Of a stretch of 28,516 nucleotides of DNA, positions 25,094 through 28,516 are shown in pieces. The notes under the pieces were generated by a model that saw nothing but the letters and a program-made list of their open reading frames with translations, did not search any database and was not told the DNA's origin. The stretch's first letter is position 1. Each line of letters begins with the position of its first letter. Both the position numbers and the translations under genes were made by a program. The DNA is from Methanobacteriota archaeon (GTDB lineage: Archaea > Thermoplasmatota > Poseidoniia > Poseidoniales > Poseidoniaceae), in the NCBI GenBank assembly GCA_002731395.1, contig PCBQ01000013.1, positions 7,142-35,657 of the forward strand, given 5' to 3'.

Positions 25094-26479
25094 ATGTCGC
25101 CTCCTCCTACAACCATGTTCGCCGGGGTCTTCAATGACCTGCCCCCCGCACCGGGTGCGTTCAGCAAAAGCGAGGTTCGTGCGCGTCAAGCAAGGCTGAC
25201 CTCAGGTTTGTCCACAGACACGCTAATCTTGCTCCCAGCACCCCACGAATCCACTCGGTCGAACGACGTTCACTACCGCTATCGGACATCGTCTGATTTG
25301 GTGTACTTGACCGACTGGCACGAGCCCGAATCAATGGGATACGCGTTCCACGATGGGAGCAGTTGGGTGTGGGGTCTTTGCGTCCAACCAAAGGACACCC
25401 TCAAGGAAATCTGGGAAGGCCGCCGCCTTGGTGCTGAAGGCGTTCTTGCCCTCGGCATGGTGGACCGTACTCACAGCATTCACGATCGTGACGATGTGGT
25501 CCGCGACCTTCTGCAGAACGTCAGTCGCGTCCTCCTTCGCCAAGGCATCGACACGTCGCTGGACGAATTGGTTCGTGTCGCCATGACTGAGCGCTCACGT
25601 CCCCGGCAGCAACTCGGCACTGGCCCAGTGGCCCTTGAGGACCCAAGCGCCCGAATCGCTGAACTTCGGCTGAGAAAGTCGGCCGAAGAGGTGGCCATGA
25701 TGCGTCACGCGGCAGAGATTTCTGCGCGTGCTCACGTTGCTGCGATGAAGCTCCCATCGCAGGGCCTTAACGAGCGTCATCTCCAGGCTGTGGTCGAAGG
25801 CGGTTTTGTTTATGGCGGAGGTGACGGGTGGGCGTATCCCTCGATCGTCGGTTCAGGTGTGAACGCCACCATTCTCCACTACACCGTCAACAATCAACCG
25901 TGCAATCTTGGCGACGTCGTGCTGATTGATGCCGGTACTGAATACCAAGGCTATGCATCAGACATCACGCGATCATGGCCTGTCGGCGGGCGGTTCTCGG
26001 AGGCACAACGGGAACTGTACACCATCGTCCTTGATGCCCAAAAAGCTGCTATCGATGCCTGTCGGGTGGGGCAACCCTACAATGCGCCGCACGAAACAGC
26101 AAGGCGCGTTCTCGCTGAAGGCCTCATCTCCATTGGAGTCATCAACCAAAGCGTGGATGAAGCGCTTGATCTGGAAACCGGTGAGCTTCGATGGTGGTAC
26201 ATGCACAACACAGGGCATTGGCTCGGGCTCGATGTGCATGATGTGGGGATCTATCGTCCCAAAGGCGAACCGCGTCTGCTGGAAGCTGGCATGGTGCTCA
26301 CCGTGGAGCCAGGTCTGTACTTTGGTGCATGGCGTCCTGACGTGAGCTGTCCTCCAAAGTACGCCGACATCGGCATCAGGATCGAGGACGATGTCTTGGT
26401 CACTGAAGATGGCCCAGTGGTGCTCTCAGACGCATGTCCAAAGGAGTTGGACGAGATTGAAGCAATCGTCGGGGCGTGA
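25094..26479 (+). CDS. pepP: Xaa-Pro aminopeptidase (M24 family)
   Basis: The 461-residue enzyme has an N-terminal aminopeptidase P-type domain (to about 180, with YRYRTSSDLVYLTDW) and a C-terminal pita-bread domain with all five metal ligands: D279 (LIDAG), D290 (ASDITR), H375 (HNTGHWLGLDVHD), E405 (TVEPGLY) and E431 (GIRIEDD). This is the pattern of aminopeptidase P, which removes an N-terminal residue that precedes proline, using two Mn or similar ions. There is no signal peptide, so it probably acts on peptides in the cytoplasm. It begins 23 bp after the Ig/PKD-like gene; its stop is only 4 bp before the start of mqnC. Prolidase is a less likely alternative given the long N-terminal domain. 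Confidence 0.92.
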   Translation: MSPPPTTMFAGVFNDLPPAPGAFSKSEVRARQARLTSGLSTDTLILLPAPHESTRSNDVHYRYRTSSDLVYLTDWHEPESMGYAFHDGSSWVWGLCVQPKDTLKEIWEGRRLGAEGVLALGMVDRTHSIHDRDDVVRDLLQNVSRVLLRQGIDTSLDELVRVAMTERSRPRQQLGTGPVALEDPSARIAELRLRKSAEEVAMMRHAAEISARAHVAAMKLPSQGLNERHLQAVVEGGFVYGGGDGWAYPSIVGSGVNATILHYTVNNQPCNLGDVVLIDAGTEYQGYASDITRSWPVGGRFSEAQRELYTIVLDAQKAAIDACRVGQPYNAPHETARRVLAEGLISIGVINQSVDEALDLETGELRWWYMHNTGHWLGLDVHDVGIYRPKGEPRLLEAGMVLTVEPGLYFGAWRPDVSCPPKYADIGIRIEDDVLVTEDGPVVLSDACPKELDEIEAIVGA

Positions 26480-26483
26480 AGCT

Positions 26484-27659
26484 GTGTGGTCGTCGATTCT
26501 CGAACGTCAAGCACGGTGGACGCCTGACGATCCGACGGCCGTTCGCTTGTCTCCCGAAGACGCTGTGGTGCTTTACGAGACAGCGCCTTTGCACGCGCTC
26601 ATGAGCGCTGCGTTGCAACGACGACAGTTGCAGGTCCCCGGAGGCGGTGTCACGTACCTCATTGACAGGAACGTGAATTACACCAACGCCTGCACCATCA
26701 ATTGCCAGTTTTGCTCCTTCTACAGGCCAGTAGGTCACGATGAGGTGTACACACAAACCATCGATGAGATCTCCCAGCGGTTCGCTGAGTTGGAGGACAT
26801 TGGCGGAGTGCGTGTGTTGATGCAAGGAGGCGTAAATCCAGATTTGCCTTTCTCTTGGTACACCGATATCCTTCGGGAACTTCGTGTTCGGCATCCCACC
26901 ATCGATCTTGACTGTTTCAGCCCCATCGAGATACAAGGGATGTCCGAGATCACCGGTTTGGACACCATTGACGTCCTCCGTGCGCTGAAGGATGCAGGAA
27001 TGCACGGTTTGCCGGGTGGGGGCGCGGAGATGCTCGTGGAGGGTGTCCGTCGTGACGTCTCGCCGAAGAAAGGTGGGCCGCAACAATGGATTCGAATCAT
27101 GCGGGAGGCGCAATCCCTCGACCTTGTCACGAGCGCCACCAACGTGTTTGGTTTTGGCGAGGGTCCAGAAGAACGGGTCGAGCACCTTGCTCGAATTCGT
27201 GCGATGCAGGACGAGGCCATCGCACGGGGCGAACGTCCGTTTACCTCATTCATCGCTTGGCCAGTTCAGCTCGAAACGAATTCCTTCGGGCGGAGGAACC
27301 GTGGTCAAAACCGTGTGGAACTTGGTGCAGGTCCGTCCGAATACCTTCGTCATGTGGCCGTTGCTCGGCTGATGCTTGACGTCGTTGACCACATTCAAGC
27401 TTCGTGGCCGACCATGGGTGTCGATGTCGCTCAAATGGCCCTCCTCGGAGGTGCAGATGACATTGGTTCCACGATGATGGAAGAGAACGTGGTCTCCGCT
27501 TCAGGCACCTCAAAAATTTCGGCCAGTGAGCGTGAACTGCAACGGCTCATCCACCGTGCAGGATTAACACCTCAACGCCGCAACAGCCGGTATGAACTGC
27601 TCGAAACACCCTGCGATGACATCGCTGAGCTTGCCGCTCCAGTACCTGTGCTGGTTTAG
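26484..27659 (+). CDS. mqnC: Radical SAM dehypoxanthine futalosine cyclase
   Basis: The 391-residue protein has the radical SAM cluster motif CTINCQFC (C70, C74, C77) after YLIDRNVNYTNA, then MQGGVNPDLPFSWY, GLPGGGAEMLVEGVRRDVSP and a C-terminal GGADDIGSTMMEENVVSASG. These are features of MqnC, which cyclises dehypoxanthine futalosine in the futalosine route to menaquinone. CofH of F420 synthesis and MqnE are related, but the LPGGGAE and EENVV segments favour MqnC. I chose the GTG at 26484 (4 bp after the pepP stop); the longer frame to 26391 overlaps pepP and looks like shadow. A GGGG at 26471-26474 may be the ribosome site. The stop overlaps the convergent PNGase F-like gene by 3 bp. No other mqn gene is visible here. 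Confidence 0.85.
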   Translation: MWSSILERQARWTPDDPTAVRLSPEDAVVLYETAPLHALMSAALQRRQLQVPGGGVTYLIDRNVNYTNACTINCQFCSFYRPVGHDEVYTQTIDEISQRFAELEDIGGVRVLMQGGVNPDLPFSWYTDILRELRVRHPTIDLDCFSPIEIQGMSEITGLDTIDVLRALKDAGMHGLPGGGAEMLVEGVRRDVSPKKGGPQQWIRIMREAQSLDLVTSATNVFGFGEGPEERVEHLARIRAMQDEAIARGERPFTSFIAWPVQLETNSFGRRNRGQNRVELGAGPSEYLRHVAVARLMLDVVDHIQASWPTMGVDVAQMALLGGADDIGSTMMEENVVSASGTSKISASERELQRLIHRAGLTPQRRNSRYELLETPCDDIAELAAPVPVLV

Positions 27660-28516
27660 GATCGAATCGGTAGCGGGACGTCGTACACCACCCAAATTTC
27701 AGCGTGGATGTTCCGACCACCGGACTCCGTCTCACCGGTTGGTTGGTATTCTGCACCATTGAACAGACCGCGGTAACTCAGCGTTTCTGTTGCACCGGGC
27801 GTCACCCAATCGGTGATGTCGTAGGTCCACTGCTTTACGTCTTGACCGGCGCACCATCCTGCTCGACCGAAAGGCCACGAGCCAAATTGGTTGGCTACCA
27901 CGCCGCGTCGGACTTCCTGTTCGCATCCAGTGTTGCTGTACACAATCGGGTGCCACTCATACGCGGTGTTGCTTCCGATGGTGAAGTGGTGTTCATGGTC
28001 GCAGAATTCCGCACAATTCGCATCGTCTTTTTGGAATCCATGTCCTGTGATGGTGGCGACGATGCGGACGCGTGATGCATCGGTAGGAATGTTGAGCGTG
28101 TGCTCGCGGTCATAGAGCAGAGGATCATTGTAACTCCCATTAAATTGGCCGCCAGTGAAGGCAAAAGAAGCCGATGAGGGCCGATGATCTACCTCGCTTT
28201 CTCCCCACCTCGAAAAGAGCAGCGTGATGGTCAGACTTCCACCGTTCGCTCCACGGTAGGTGAACCTGCGGTCTTCGCCGTCCTCTAGCATGAAGAGGTA
28301 GGGTGAGAGATCCGTCAACCAACGTCCTTCACGACCGTAAGTGGTGATCCAACGTGTAAATTCTGTGCCACACTTGGAAGAATTGTCTCGGTTGCAGATG
28401 CGCAGGTTCGCTTCGAAATCCCACTCGTGGCAACCTGCATAGCCACCAGCCGAGGTTTGGTAGCGGTCTCGGCGCTCCGAACACGCGTGTTCGTGAAACA
28501 TTTCCATCGTATCGTA
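27656..28516 (-). CDS. PNGase F-like peptide-N-glycosidase (5' end outside window)
   Basis: The frame is open to the window edge, so the N terminus is missing; about 286 residues are visible. It shows the hallmarks of PNGase F: CHEWD with the Asp that corresponds to catalytic D60 (residue 30 counting from the Met at 28507), EFTRWITTYGREGRW matching the RFITPYW strand, GHGFQKDDANCAEFC with the Glu matching catalytic E206 (residue 167), and FGRAGWCAGQ matching RAGWCPG. PNGase F removes N-linked glycans by cleaving the bond between the sugar and Asn. The third acidic residue of the known active site (E118) is not clearly conserved. Cys pairs and the family suggest a secreted enzyme; the signal peptide would be off the window. 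Family assignment is strong, activity is inference. Confidence 0.88.
   Translation of the reverse strand, partial: YDTMEMFHEHACSERRDRYQTSAGGYAGCHEWDFEANLRICNRDNSSKCGTEFTRWITTYGREGRWLTDLSPYLFMLEDGEDRRFTYRGANGGSLTITLLFSRWGESEVDHRPSSASFAFTGGQFNGSYNDPLLYDREHTLNIPTDASRVRIVATITGHGFQKDDANCAEFCDHEHHFTIGSNTAYEWHPIVYSNTGCEQEVRRGVVANQFGSWPFGRAGWCAGQDVKQWTYDITDWVTPGATETLSYRGLFNGAEYQPTGETESGGRNIHAEIWVVYDVPLPIRS

Overview
The window looks like chromosomal DNA of a planktonic euryarchaeon, most likely Marine Group II (Candidatus Poseidoniia). The evidence is an archaeal-type alanyl-tRNA synthetase, a short archaeal-style valyl-tRNA synthetase, a family B DNA polymerase next to a Y-family polymerase, sparse GGTGA/GGAGG-type ribosome sites, a TATA-like promoter, very dense gene packing and long acidic Asp-rich surface proteins. 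The taxon is an inference from gene content and style, not from a marker search. I see no rRNA, tRNA, CRISPR array, insertion sequence or phage gene.

Layout. 1-5.4 kb holds the 3' end of alaS, a Nudix hydrolase, a divergent metallo-beta-lactamase-fold (persulfide dioxygenase-like) gene, a thioredoxin-fold peroxiredoxin-like gene, an unknown integral membrane protein and a divergent phosphoglycerate dehydrogenase-like gene. 5.5-10 kb is a DNA polymerase cluster: a small unknown ORF translationally coupled to a divergent family B polymerase, a RecA/RadB-like protein with a broken Walker A motif on the opposite strand, and a Y-family (DinB/Dpo4) polymerase reading away from it. The combination of replicative-family polymerase, inactive RecA-like protein and Y-family polymerase resembles in composition the bacterial ImuA-ImuB-DnaE2 mutasome, and is the most interesting part of the window. 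9.9-12.4 kb is valS.

12.6-17.4 kb carries a large RND/MMPL-type membrane protein, an EVE-domain protein and a class I aminotransferase overlapping it. 17.4-25.1 kb is a same-strand series of three envelope proteins: a multi-spanning protein with a TPR-like middle region, a 1038-residue protein built of about two dozen calcium-binding DxDxDG (thrombospondin type 3-like) repeats, and a secreted, C-terminally anchored Ig/PKD-like protein. 25.1-27.7 kb has an M24 Xaa-Pro aminopeptidase followed closely by MqnC of the futalosine menaquinone route. The right edge, on the minus strand, is the C-terminal part of a PNGase F-like N-glycan amidase.

Together the window mixes housekeeping translation genes, a probable translesion-synthesis module, and cell-surface and protein/glycoprotein degradation functions that would suit a heterotroph feeding on particulate protein. 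Most intergenic spaces are under 140 bp; the only longer one is 2354-2606. Several convergent genes touch or overlap at their ends.
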